DNA of 7,389 nucleotides from Candidatus Pacearchaeota archaeon. GTDB taxonomy: Archaea; Nanobdellota; Nanobdellia; Pacearchaeales; GW2011-AR1. Positions 1 through 5,501 of this stretch are shown piece by piece. Location: the NCBI GenBank assembly GCA_002688335.1, contig NZCQ01000027.1:1-7389 (forward strand). Reading direction: 5' to 3'. The notes below the pieces were generated by a model. The model searched no databases and had not been told where the DNA came from. It saw only the letters and a list, made by a program, of their open reading frames with translations. Within the stretch, counting starts at the first letter, position 1; each line of letters starts with the position of its first letter. A program made the translations under genes and the position numbers.

Positions 1-856
1 AATGGAAGGTCTAACAGGAATCATAGTCAGAATAAAACTAAAGATAATTCCAATAGAAATAAGAAGCGCTTCCGCTTTCCAGTCAGAAGATTTAGAAGAA
101 GTTTTAACAATGCTCAGGAGATTGAAGTTAGAGCCCGAGATAGTTTCTCTAAAACTTTACCCGCCGTTTATCTCAGAAATTACGGGTTTCCCAAAGAAAT
201 ACAATCTTCTAATAATCTTCAGATCAAACAAGGGAAAGATAGTCTCAAAAGAATTCGATAGATTATGGAATAAGATAAAAATCGAGTCAAGATTTCTGAA
301 AGCAGAAGGCTATGTTGAGAGCGAAGACCCAAAAATATCTTTTGACAGAATCCATCCTTTTATTCTATTTCTAGAAAGATTAAAAGTTCCTTACATCGGA
401 GATCTAAGTTCAAACATAGTTTATCCTTACTTTAAGATAAGTGATCCTAGAAAGGAGGAGGTCGTTAGCATGATTCTAAAGCTCCAAGGAGTTCCTGGAA
501 AATATGGGATTGGACTAAAAAGAAAAAAACTCTTGGAACCCCTCAGGAAGAAGATTATTTATAGAATAAAACAAAGGTACGATCCGTTTTGGAAAATGAA
601 TAAGGGAAAAGTAATTGATTATCAAGGAGATACTCCTACATCAAATAATTCGGCAGAAACTGAAGCAAATTTATTAGAGACTCCAGAAAATAAGTTGAAT
701 AAGTTCATCAGATCAATAGAAAAAAATGAGTCAACAGAGAAAACCAATTCAGATCTAGCGAAAACAGATCAAGAAAAATCAAATCCCTCTCAAGATCTAA
801 TAAATAACATCATGTTTAATAAAAATGTAAATAAGGAAGATGAAAAGAAGAGTTGA
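1..856 (+). CDS. FAD/FMN-containing dehydrogenase (GlcD-like), C-terminal part, 5' truncated
   Basis: This is the C-terminal part of an FAD-linked oxidase of the vanillyl-alcohol-oxidase/GlcD type, which oxidises hydroxy acids and passes electrons to a partner Fe-S subunit. The first visible residues (EGLTGIIVRIKLKIIP) match the family stretch that closes the FAD-binding domain, so the ATG at 2 is probably internal and the true start lies off the window. Numbering from that ATG, residues 18-165 form the substrate-side FAD-oxidase C domain, and 168-206 carry the family C-terminal signature (YGIGLKRK, then RYDPFWKMNKGKVID). Residues 208-284 are a polar S/N/E/K-rich tail with no recognisable domain, possibly a former linker. 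The gene overlaps the following Fe-S gene by 17 bases in another frame, so the two are co-transcribed and probably form one enzyme. The substrate cannot be read from this fragment. Confidence 0.8.
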   Translation, partial: MEGLTGIIVRIKLKIIPIEIRSASAFQSEDLEEVLTMLRRLKLEPEIVSLKLYPPFISEITGFPKKYNLLIIFRSNKGKIVSKEFDRLWNKIKIESRFLKAEGYVESEDPKISFDRIHPFILFLERLKVPYIGDLSSNIVYPYFKISDPRKEEVVSMILKLQGVPGKYGIGLKRKKLLEPLRKKIIYRIKQRYDPFWKMNKGKVIDYQGDTPTSNNSAETEANLLETPENKLNKFIRSIEKNESTEKTNSDLAKTDQEKSNPSQDLINNIMFNKNVNKEDEKKS

Positions 857-1193
857 AGAGCATAATTTAAAAGAAGAAATAAAAGATATAGTAGACAGAT
901 CAATAAAGTCTGGGATCTCAAATGACCTATGTGCAGTTTTTAGAATTTTAAGAGAGGACAGATTTTCTCCAAGGGGGAAAGCAATGATTCTTAATCAAGG
1001 TCTTTTTGAGAAATCTGTTTACGATTGCAATTTGTGTAAGGCCTGTGAACAAGGAATTAGGAACACAAATCTTTGCGAGGCATTCAGAAAGGCAAGAGAA
1101 GTCCTTGTTTTAAAAAACAAAGAAATCCCAGAAAACAAAGAAATGATTGAAAACTTAAGGAAGACAGGCAATGTTTATGGGGTAGTTGAATGA
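840..1193 (+). CDS. GlcF/GlpC-like iron-sulfur subunit, reduced to one predicted [4Fe-4S] cluster
   Basis: This 117-aa protein matches the two-cluster Fe-S domain that accompanies GlcD-type oxidases (GlcF, GlpC, LutA relatives) and would carry electrons away from the flavin. Seen: VFRILREDRFSPRGKA at 33-48, the SPRG segment that normally separates the two cysteine motifs; YDCNLCKACE at 61-70; and a C-terminal helix region (AFRKAREVLV, then ENKEMIENLRKTGN) typical of the family. Cysteines are C31, C63, C66, C69 and C79. Motif I, normally CxxCxxCxxxC, keeps only its last position (C31). Motif II keeps the first three, while its fourth position is I73. The CCG cysteine-rich domains of full GlcF/GlpC are absent, so it is far shorter than those proteins. 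It starts inside the end of the FAD gene, with GGAAG directly abutting the ATG, too close for a normal Shine-Dalgarno, which suggests translational coupling. No other in-frame ATG occurs before residue 49. Confidence 0.75.
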   Translation: MKRRVEEHNLKEEIKDIVDRSIKSGISNDLCAVFRILREDRFSPRGKAMILNQGLFEKSVYDCNLCKACEQGIRNTNLCEAFRKAREVLVLKNKEIPENKEMIENLRKTGNVYGVVE

Positions 1194-1218
1194 ATAGCAA
1201 AACAAATAAACAAAAGGC

Positions 1219-1228
1219 TTATATATTA
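1219..1228 (+). promoter_or_regulatory. TATA box of the toxin-antitoxin operon
   Basis: TTATATATTA preceded by a purine-rich AAAAGG (1212-1217), a BRE-like element. Its centre lies about 26-27 bases before the antitoxin ATG at 1251, so transcription should begin at or next to the start codon (leaderless mRNA). Confidence 0.75.
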
Positions 1229-1231
1229 CGC

Positions 1232-1249
1232 TGTATTCTATTTAATACA
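1232..1249. promoter_or_regulatory. Possible antitoxin operator (inverted repeat)
   Basis: A perfect 6-bp inverted repeat, TGTATT-N6-AATACA, lies between the TATA box and the antitoxin ATG, over the expected transcription start. Ribbon-helix-helix antitoxins usually repress their own promoter by binding such short palindromes, so this is a candidate operator. The arms are short and AT-rich, so chance is possible. Confidence 0.4.
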
Positions 1250-1250
1250 T

Positions 1251-1553
1251 ATGACAAAAACTATAACTACAAGGCTTCCAGATGATTTTGTTTTTAGTAT
1301 AAATGAGCTAGCCAAAAAAGAAAACTTGGATGTTTCAGCGGTAATCAGAAGATTGTTAGCAGATGCTCTAAAAAAGAAAAAACAAGAAGAGGTCTTACAT
1401 TTATTATCCGAAAATAGGATATCTGTTGGAAAAGCTGCAGAAGAATTAAAAATGTCTATTTGGGATATTTTAGATATAGCAAGAGATAAAAATATTAACT
1501 GGACAAATTACGAGGAATCAGATCTCAAGAAAGACAGAGAATTATTAAGATGA
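1251..1553 (+). CDS. Antitoxin: ribbon-helix-helix plus UPF0175-type HTH
   Basis: This 100-aa protein is the predicted antitoxin of the following PIN-like toxin: it should neutralise the toxin by direct binding and repress the operon. Residues 2-42 look like a ribbon-helix-helix DNA-binding unit: the strand TKTITTRLP, then helices FVFSINELAKKENL and VSAVIRRLLADALKK. Residues 57-82 (ISVGKAAEELKMSIWDILDI) match the UPF0175/COG2886 helix-turn-helix, and the acidic C-terminus (NYEESDLKKDRELL) is also typical of that family and likely wraps the toxin. The start is fixed by the promoter spacing, which predicts a leaderless message beginning near the ATG. The stop codon overlaps the toxin start as ATGA, so the pair is translationally coupled. 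The UPF0175-DUF3368 pairing is a known toxin-antitoxin arrangement, which strengthens both calls. Confidence 0.85.
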   Translation: MTKTITTRLPDDFVFSINELAKKENLDVSAVIRRLLADALKKKKQEEVLHLLSENRISVGKAAEELKMSIWDILDIARDKNINWTNYEESDLKKDRELLR

Positions 1554-2020
1554 TATGCAATGCGACCCCCATTATCTGTCTTTCTAAAATAAAACAATTA
1601 AGTTTACTAAGAAAATTGTTCTCTAAGATAGTTATTACTTCTAAAGTAAGGGATGAGATATTAGTTAAAGGTAAGGAAGGATTCCTAGATATAGAAAAAG
1701 CCTTGGGAGATAAATGGATAATCATAAAAGACCCGAGAAAAGAAATAGATTTTGGAGTAGATATGGGGGAAAACTCCGCACTAAATCTAGCAAGTGAAAT
1801 GAGTCAAACCCTAATAATAGATGATGCTTACGGAATAAAAGTTGCTAAAGCAATCAACATAGATTTCATAAGAACAACAAGTGTTTTATTAATTGGGCTG
1901 AAAGATAAGATTATCTCCAAAAATCAAACCAAATCTTTATTGAAAAAATTAGTTGAGGTCGGTTATTATATCTCTCCACCTATTTATTCGGGGATAATTG
2001 AGATAATAGATAAGTATTAA
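1550..2020 (+). CDS. DUF3368-family PIN-like toxin (predicted RNase)
   Basis: This 156-aa protein belongs to the DUF3368/COG2405 PIN-like family, predicted metal-dependent RNases paired with UPF0175 antitoxins. Seen in order: ICNATPIICLSKI at 2-14, the first strand, where classical PIN domains have Asp and many DUF3368 members have Asn (N4 here); an acidic residue in SKVRDEIL (E36); GENSALNLA at 73-81 (E74), the family GExEAxxLA helix; LIIDDAYGIKVA at 88-99 (D91, D92), the second acidic strand; and a C-terminal YYISPPIYSGII motif at 139-150, also typical. Length is normal. It begins in the ATGA overlap with the antitoxin stop and has no clear ribosome-binding site of its own, so translation should depend on the antitoxin. 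Its stop shares a TTAA with the stop of the convergent uS10 gene. Whether it is an active nuclease is not known from the sequence. Confidence 0.82.
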   Translation: MICNATPIICLSKIKQLSLLRKLFSKIVITSKVRDEILVKGKEGFLDIEKALGDKWIIIKDPRKEIDFGVDMGENSALNLASEMSQTLIIDDAYGIKVAKAINIDFIRTTSVLLIGLKDKIISKNQTKSLLKKLVEVGYYISPPIYSGIIEIIDKY

Positions 2021-2325
2021 TCCTTCATCTCGATCTTAATTGTAATGTTTCTTGGAACATATAATCTCATAACAGAATGTAAAACCCTATCGTCCGCAGG
2101 TAAATCAATTATCCTAGAGTGAATCCTCATTTCATAATTGTCAAAAGTAGCAGTACCATCTCCACAAGGAGATTTCCTAGTAGTTATCTTCAACTTTTTA
2201 GTGGGTAGCGGAACAGGTCCACTTATAGGCACACCTAATTTTGAAGCAATATCTCCTATCTGTCCGCAGATTTTATTGAGATCTTCAATCTTCATACTCT
2301 TCAATTTTATTCTTACCTTTGACAT
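2017..2325 (-). CDS. rps10: Small ribosomal subunit protein uS10 (archaeal type)
   Basis: This 102-aa protein is ribosomal protein uS10 (S10, archaeal/eukaryotic S20 type), part of the head of the small subunit. Seen: the N-terminal strand KVRIKLKSMKIEDLNKIC; the GPVPLPTKKLKITTRKSPCGDGTATFD region at about 36-62, holding the family PLPTK and KSPxGxGTAT signatures; and the C-terminal MRIHSRIIDL with RLYVPRNITIKIEM. Length equals that of typical archaeal homologues. In many archaea this gene follows the elongation factor 1-alpha gene. Here it stands alone on the minus strand, with its own promoter, tail-to-tail with a toxin gene; the stop codons overlap in TTAA. All arginine codons inspected are AGA/AGG, as in most of the window. 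Confidence 0.95.
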   Translation of the reverse strand: MSKVRIKLKSMKIEDLNKICGQIGDIASKLGVPISGPVPLPTKKLKITTRKSPCGDGTATFDNYEMRIHSRIIDLPADDRVLHSVMRLYVPRNITIKIEMKD

Positions 2326-2346
2326 AGAAATTAGTTGAAATGTATG

Positions 2347-2356
2347 TTTAAAAAGC
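2347..2356 (-). promoter_or_regulatory. TATA box of the uS10 gene
   Basis: On the minus strand this reads GCTTTTTAAA. The centre lies about 26 bases upstream of the uS10 ATG (2325), consistent with a leaderless message. Confidence 0.65.
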
Positions 2357-2456
2357 TTGTTATTGAAAAATTATTGAACTGTTTAGTAATCGTATTCTTA
2401 AGAAATCATGAAATAACAAATGTTAGTCCCTAATAACTAGAACGATTCATACGTAA

Positions 2457-2465
2457 TTTTATAAG
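2457..2465 (+). promoter_or_regulatory. TATA box of the 116-aa gene
   Basis: TTTTATAAG is centred 26 bases upstream of the GTG at 2487. This is the main argument for GTG as the true, leaderless start of that gene. Confidence 0.65.
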
Positions 2466-2486
2466 TTACTAATCTTTCTAATCATC

Positions 2487-2837
2487 GTGGGATTATGGTA
2501 TGACGCTCAAAGAGATGGAACGATTGAAGATTATATCGAATACTGCAGAAATGAAAGACTTCCAAAATGTTTTCGTGGTCCTGAACAATTTCAGCGACTA
2601 GTTGATTTAGGGTACATTACACCTGATATAACCTCAATACGAATTATGTATAATTTTGGAAGGGGGGACGAATTTTATAGTGTTGTGAGAGGTTTTAAAT
2701 TGGAGGGAGCAGATGTGCTAGTGCATTCAGGAAAGCAAGGCATCCACGATCCTCGGGAGCTCCTTTCAGGGGATGTTCCCCACTTCGAAATTGATAATCT
2801 TAATCCACACCCAGAACCTAGAGAGTCCATCAAATAA
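2487..2837 (+). CDS. Unrecognised 116-aa protein with atypical arginine codons
   Basis: I do not recognise this family. The protein is soluble in character, with no signal peptide or membrane segment. It has a tryptophan/tyrosine-rich start (GLWYDAQRDG, YIEYC), two cysteines (C20, C28), a glycine-containing central part (YNFGRGDEFYSVVRGFKLEG at 55-74), and a histidine-bearing stretch (VLVHSGKQGIHDPRELLSG at 78-96) followed by a Pro-rich polar end. It starts with GTG, supported by a TATA box 26 bases upstream; no in-frame ATG exists before residue 54. Four of its ten arginines use CGN codons (CGT, CGA, CGA, CGG), whereas neighbouring genes use AGA/AGG almost exclusively, and its last third is locally richer in G and C. 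This hints at recent acquisition. It is followed after 35 bases by the end of a convergent gene. Confidence 0.65.
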   Translation: MGLWYDAQRDGTIEDYIEYCRNERLPKCFRGPEQFQRLVDLGYITPDITSIRIMYNFGRGDEFYSVVRGFKLEGADVLVHSGKQGIHDPRELLSGDVPHFEIDNLNPHPEPRESIK

Positions 2838-2872
2838 AAATTTCCCTTCACCTTACTTCTCAATAACATACA

Positions 2873-3325
2873 TCAATATTCCCTGTAATTTTTCTCAAGA
2901 TAATACCTTATAGGCAACAACATTCCAACAATAAACATAGCCCATCCTATAAACGTCAAGATTATCAATACCCAATTCCTAGCAAGGATCATTATAGTCA
3001 ACAAACCTGCCCAGCTTATTATCCCAGAGACGAACAAGATAACCCAAGGTAATTTCTCTTTTCTCTTATAAATGAAGTCAGATAAATACATGATATTGAC
3101 CCCATTAGAAACCAAGAAAACACCAACTATTACATTAAAAAGAAAGAATAAATAAGCTATCTCCGAATTAAATTTAGAAAAAAACCCCCAAAGCTGCGAA
3201 ACCGCCCCAAAATTACTTCTCATATTAAAATTAACAAAGAATATAAAATACACTCCTAAAATGATCATATAAATCCCATTATAGAATGTTATCTGAGAAC
3301 CTTGTTTAACTTTCTTAATATTCAT
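2873..3325 (-). CDS. Four-helix integral membrane protein, function unknown
   Basis: This 150-aa protein is mostly membrane. Four hydrophobic segments can be seen at about 13-31 (FYNGIYMIILGVYFIFFV), 56-80 (IAYLFFLFNVIVGVFLVSNG), 93-114 (PWVILFVSGIISWAGLLTIM) and 117-138 (NWVLIILTFIGWAMFIVGML). A short basic N-terminus (NIKKVK), a basic loop between helices 2 and 3 (YKRKEK, 86-91) and a basic C-terminus (RYYLEKNYR) would place both ends and the middle loop in the cytoplasm by the positive-inside rule. No catalytic or ligand motif is apparent and I do not recognise a family. The ATG at 3325 is supported by a TATA-like element about 23 bases upstream. It is transcribed alone and converges on the 116-aa gene. 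Confidence 0.75.
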   Translation of the reverse strand: MNIKKVKQGSQITFYNGIYMIILGVYFIFFVNFNMRSNFGAVSQLWGFFSKFNSEIAYLFFLFNVIVGVFLVSNGVNIMYLSDFIYKRKEKLPWVILFVSGIISWAGLLTIMILARNWVLIILTFIGWAMFIVGMLLPIRYYLEKNYREY

Positions 3326-3343
3326 GAAATAAACAACAATAAC

Positions 3344-3354
3344 TTATTTAAAAA
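3344..3354 (-). promoter_or_regulatory. TATA-like element of the membrane protein gene
   Basis: On the minus strand this reads TTTTTAAATAA, about 23-25 bases upstream of the ATG at 3325. It lies in a very A/T-rich stretch, so the exact box is uncertain. Confidence 0.5.
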
Positions 3355-3470
3355 AATTTATGAACAATAAAATAATGCTTACAAGGTATCTTGAAAGGTA
3401 AAAAATTCTTATTCTAATAAATAAATTATTCTAGAAAAGTTACATTAAATTATTTAATCCCAAGATCTAG

Positions 3471-3863
3471 TTAGGACTTTATATCTAAATGATCTAGATA
3501 TTCTTCTACTTTCATATCCTCATGAATTAATGAAGCAACCTTTTTACACTGAACTGATACAAATCTATCTGGTGTATACACTATTATTCTTCCTACCTCG
3601 CCATTAGATTTAACAGGTTCAATAGAACAAAGCAAACCTTCTTCACCATCCCATTCATCAATATAAGCTTTAGTTATTTCTTCTGGAGTACACTTTGAAC
3701 CTACTTCTAAATTCTTTTCTAAACCCCCAACAATATGTCCATATGGAAATTTCAAAAAAGATAAACTTGTAACATAAATTTCGTGATAAAACTCAATCAA
3801 TCTTCTTTTAATTTCATTAGCAACATGTACAGTGGAATCTGTATATCTATCGTAATTTATCAT
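3471..3863 (-). CDS. Unrecognised 130-aa soluble protein divergent from the TrmB gene
   Basis: I do not recognise this family. The protein is soluble, mixed alpha/beta in appearance, without signal peptide or membrane helix. An N-terminal helix (STVHVANEIKRRLIEFYHEIY, about 10-30) is followed by alternating hydrophobic strands, an acidic patch (YIDEWDGEEGLLCSIEP, about 67-83), a strand-rich part (GRIIVYTPDRFVSVQC, about 91-106) and a C-terminal acidic helix (HEDMKVEEYLDHLDI). Cysteines C58, C79 and C106 are spread out and form no metal motif. The ATG at 3863 is supported by a strong TATA box 26-27 bases upstream. It is divergent from a TrmB-like regulator across an 84-base gap, so it is a candidate target of that regulator; this is inferred from position only. 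Confidence 0.7.
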   Translation of the reverse strand: MINYDRYTDSTVHVANEIKRRLIEFYHEIYVTSLSFLKFPYGHIVGGLEKNLEVGSKCTPEEITKAYIDEWDGEEGLLCSIEPVKSNGEVGRIIVYTPDRFVSVQCKKVASLIHEDMKVEEYLDHLDIKS

Positions 3864-3884
3864 AAAAGATTATTAAAATATCAG

Positions 3885-3895
3885 TTTATATATTA
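3885..3895 (-). promoter_or_regulatory. TATA box of the 130-aa gene
   Basis: TAATATATAAA on the minus strand, centred about 27 bases upstream of the ATG at 3863. It shares the divergent intergenic region with the TrmB gene promoter, so one bound regulator could affect both. Confidence 0.7.
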
Positions 3896-3920
3896 TTGTT
3901 GTGATCTTAGATAATAACAC

Positions 3921-3929
3921 TTATAAATA
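3921..3929 (+). promoter_or_regulatory. TATA box of the TrmB-like gene
   Basis: TTATAAATA centred 23 bases upstream of the ATG at 3948. It is 25 bases from the divergent TATA box at 3885-3895. Confidence 0.65.
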
Positions 3930-3947
3930 CAAAATCTATCTAGAAAT

Positions 3948-4679
3948 ATGAAAAATAAATTAATCGAGATAGGATTTACCAATAATGAAGCAAAGATCTA
4001 CGAATCTTTAGTGAATAATGGGGAATTAAGTGCAAGCGAGATATCAAAAAAAGTAAGTATAGATAGATCTGTAACCTATCATATTTTAGACAATCTAATA
4101 TTAAAGGGTTTTGTTTCCTATATAGAAAAAAAGGGAAAAAGGAGATTTTTAGTAAAGAATCCAGATTCATTACTTATCTCCTTAAATGAGAGGTTGGATA
4201 TAGCAAATAACTTAGTAAAACAAATAAAAGCTTGTAGCAAAAAAGAGAATAATATTATTGATATATCAATTTATGAAGGGATTACTTCTCTTAAGGTTCT
4301 TGATTCGGAATGGACCAAATCAGAGCAGATCTATGCATTAAATGTTACTGGAAAAGCAGAAGAGATTATTCCTTATCACATGGCACAAATGAGGCTAGGT
4401 AAAAATAAATTAAAAGAGGCCAAAATAATTGTAAGTAGTGATAAGGCTGAAGGATTAGTAAAAAATAGGGAAAATAAAAAAGTATTGCAGGAGAATAATG
4501 TTAAAATTAAAGTTCTTCCAAAGAGGTATTGGAATGAAGTTCCAATCGTCATTCATGACGATGTTGTCCTCATCACAATTTTTGAAGATGATAAACCTCA
4601 TAACATAAGAATTCAAAACAAGAAAATAGCAGGGGCGTTAAAGAAAAACTTTGAATACCTGTGGAGTCTAATGAAATGA
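3948..4679 (+). CDS. TrmB-family transcriptional regulator
   Basis: This 243-aa protein has the layout of archaeal TrmB-like regulators, which bind promoter DNA through a winged helix and sense a small molecule (sugars in the characterised members) through the C-terminal part. Residues 1-70 form the winged helix: GFTNNEAKIYESLVNNG at 9-25, the helix-turn-helix SASEISKKVSIDRSVTYHILDNL at 28-50, and the wing GFVSYIEKKGKRRFLV at 54-69. Residues 73-100 look like a dimerising helix. From 104 on there is the C-terminal domain, opening with the family-typical ISIYEGITSLKVL (106-118) and closing with FEYLWSLM (235-242). The TrmB sugar-binding domain is not clearly present; this is closer to the shorter TrmB-like proteins common in archaea. 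The ligand is unknown. It has its own promoter and is divergent from the 130-aa gene, a natural candidate target alongside its own gene. Confidence 0.85.
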   Translation: MKNKLIEIGFTNNEAKIYESLVNNGELSASEISKKVSIDRSVTYHILDNLILKGFVSYIEKKGKRRFLVKNPDSLLISLNERLDIANNLVKQIKACSKKENNIIDISIYEGITSLKVLDSEWTKSEQIYALNVTGKAEEIIPYHMAQMRLGKNKLKEAKIIVSSDKAEGLVKNRENKKVLQENNVKIKVLPKRYWNEVPIVIHDDVVLITIFEDDKPHNIRIQNKKIAGALKKNFEYLWSLMK

Positions 4680-4816
4680 ATTACTATGAATAAAATATTT
4701 AGTAGATTGTGACCTTGTTAAACCTCAGATTCATATCTCGGTCAGAGAGCCAAACTAAATTTATTCTAACCTTCTTACAACACCTTAATAATTTATTCTA
4801 AGAATTTTCCAATGAA

Positions 4817-4828
4817 TTTATAAATATT
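4817..4828 (+). promoter_or_regulatory. TATA box of the ferredoxin gene
   Basis: TTTATAAATATT, centred about 30 bases before the ATG at 4852, implying a leader of only a few bases. The rest of the 172-base gap after the TrmB gene (4680-4851) shows nothing I can assign. Confidence 0.65.
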
Positions 4829-4851
4829 CCCTCACAACCAGAAATATAAAA

Positions 4852-5112
4852 ATGGCAAGAATAGTCTCAGGAAATGATGGACAGGAAGCAGATCTTACGG
4901 ATGGAGATCAAATAAAGGATTCTTGTGAAGAACTTGGAGTACCATTTAACTGCAGGAAGGGTATCTGTGGAACATGTCTAATTGAAGTAGAAGATGGAAT
5001 GGAAAATCTAGAAGAAAAAAACGATAGGGAAGTTGACATGGGCCTATCAGGAAATCAAAGGCTAGCATGTCAGTGCAGAATCAAGTCCGGGATTGTCAAG
5101 ATAAAATATTAA
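4852..5112 (+). CDS. Plant-type [2Fe-2S] ferredoxin
   Basis: This 86-aa protein is a single-domain ferredoxin of the plant/adrenodoxin-like beta-grasp class, a soluble one-electron carrier. The cluster ligands are visible as C34-x4-C39-x2-C42 within FNCRKGICGTCLIEV and C73 in QRLACQC, the canonical spacing and context. C25 and C75 are extra cysteines outside the usual four. The lead-in SCEELGVPFNC and the final strand SGIVKIKY are also typical. It is somewhat shorter than the usual 95-100 residues, mainly at the N-terminus, which lacks part of the first beta hairpin. It has its own promoter and no co-transcribed redox partner; its stop is two bases from the stop of the convergent 106-aa gene. 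Its electron donor and acceptor cannot be told from context. Confidence 0.92.
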   Translation: MARIVSGNDGQEADLTDGDQIKDSCEELGVPFNCRKGICGTCLIEVEDGMENLEEKNDREVDMGLSGNQRLACQCRIKSGIVKIKY

Positions 5113-5114
5113 AT

Positions 5115-5435
5115 TTAATCAACAACTCTTTCTAACCCGACACCAGCCATTATTTCTCTAATAGCCCCAATATCTTCTTGATCGGTCCCTTTCAAGTAAT
5201 CAAAATCAACCTCCAACCTCGACCTTCCCATTGGACGACATTCTTGTTTCATTCTCAACTTTGCATTGATAGATAATACATTTCCCACTATCTTAAAGTC
5301 TGGGGCATCAGTTACAGGATCGTTATAACTAACATATCCTCTAGTTGCTTGAACCAATCTCTGAGCATAATTGCAGCCTCCACCGTTAGCTTTAAAACTC
5401 ATAGAATAACTCTCTCTAATAACCTCTCTTAACAT
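5115..5435 (-). CDS. Unrecognised 106-aa protein
   Basis: I do not recognise this family. The frame opens at a TTG (5450), but I choose the ATG at 5435, because a TATA box is centred 26 bases upstream of it, as in the other genes here. From that start the protein is 106 aa, soluble, without signal or membrane segment. Visible pieces: an N-terminal helix (MLREVIRESYSMSF), a glycine-rich turn with a cysteine (ANGGGCNYAQRLV, about 16-28), strands (FKIVGNVLSINAKLRM, about 47-62), a cysteine in QECRPMGRSRLEVDFDY (about 64-80), and a C-terminal helix (EDIGAIREIMAGVGLERVV). Two cysteines are too few for a cluster by themselves. It converges on the ferredoxin gene with a two-base gap, but a functional link is only possible, not shown. 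Confidence 0.65.
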   Translation of the reverse strand: MLREVIRESYSMSFKANGGGCNYAQRLVQATRGYVSYNDPVTDAPDFKIVGNVLSINAKLRMKQECRPMGRSRLEVDFDYLKGTDQEDIGAIREIMAGVGLERVVD

Positions 5436-5456
5436 TCCTAAAAAAATCAACCACTC

Positions 5457-5467
5457 TTTTTAAACTT
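5457..5467 (-). promoter_or_regulatory. TATA box that decides the start of the 106-aa gene
   Basis: AAGTTTAAAAA on the minus strand. Its centre is about 26 bases from the ATG at 5435 but only about 11 from the TTG at 5450, so transcription should start downstream of the TTG. Confidence 0.6.
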
Positions 5468-5501
5468 AATTATTACAAATAATAATCTATTAAACAAATA
5501 T

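Noticed and set aside
2138..2338. Plus-strand open frame of 66 codons opposite uS10
   Set aside because: It lies almost wholly antisense to a certain ribosomal protein gene and has no family resemblance or promoter of its own.
3891..3916. TATTAT-N14-ATAATA inverted repeat between the divergent promoters, as a TrmB operator
   Set aside because: The arms are six bases of pure A/T in an A/T-rich region, overlap a TATA box, and do not resemble a known TrmB site.
4736..4748. Small hairpin TCTC-GGTCA-GAGA in the gap before the ferredoxin gene
   Set aside because: A four-pair stem with no following T run is too weak to call a terminator or RNA element.
5436..5450. TTG start giving five more residues on the 106-aa protein
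   Set aside because: The TATA box lies too close to the TTG and at the usual distance from the ATG at 5435.
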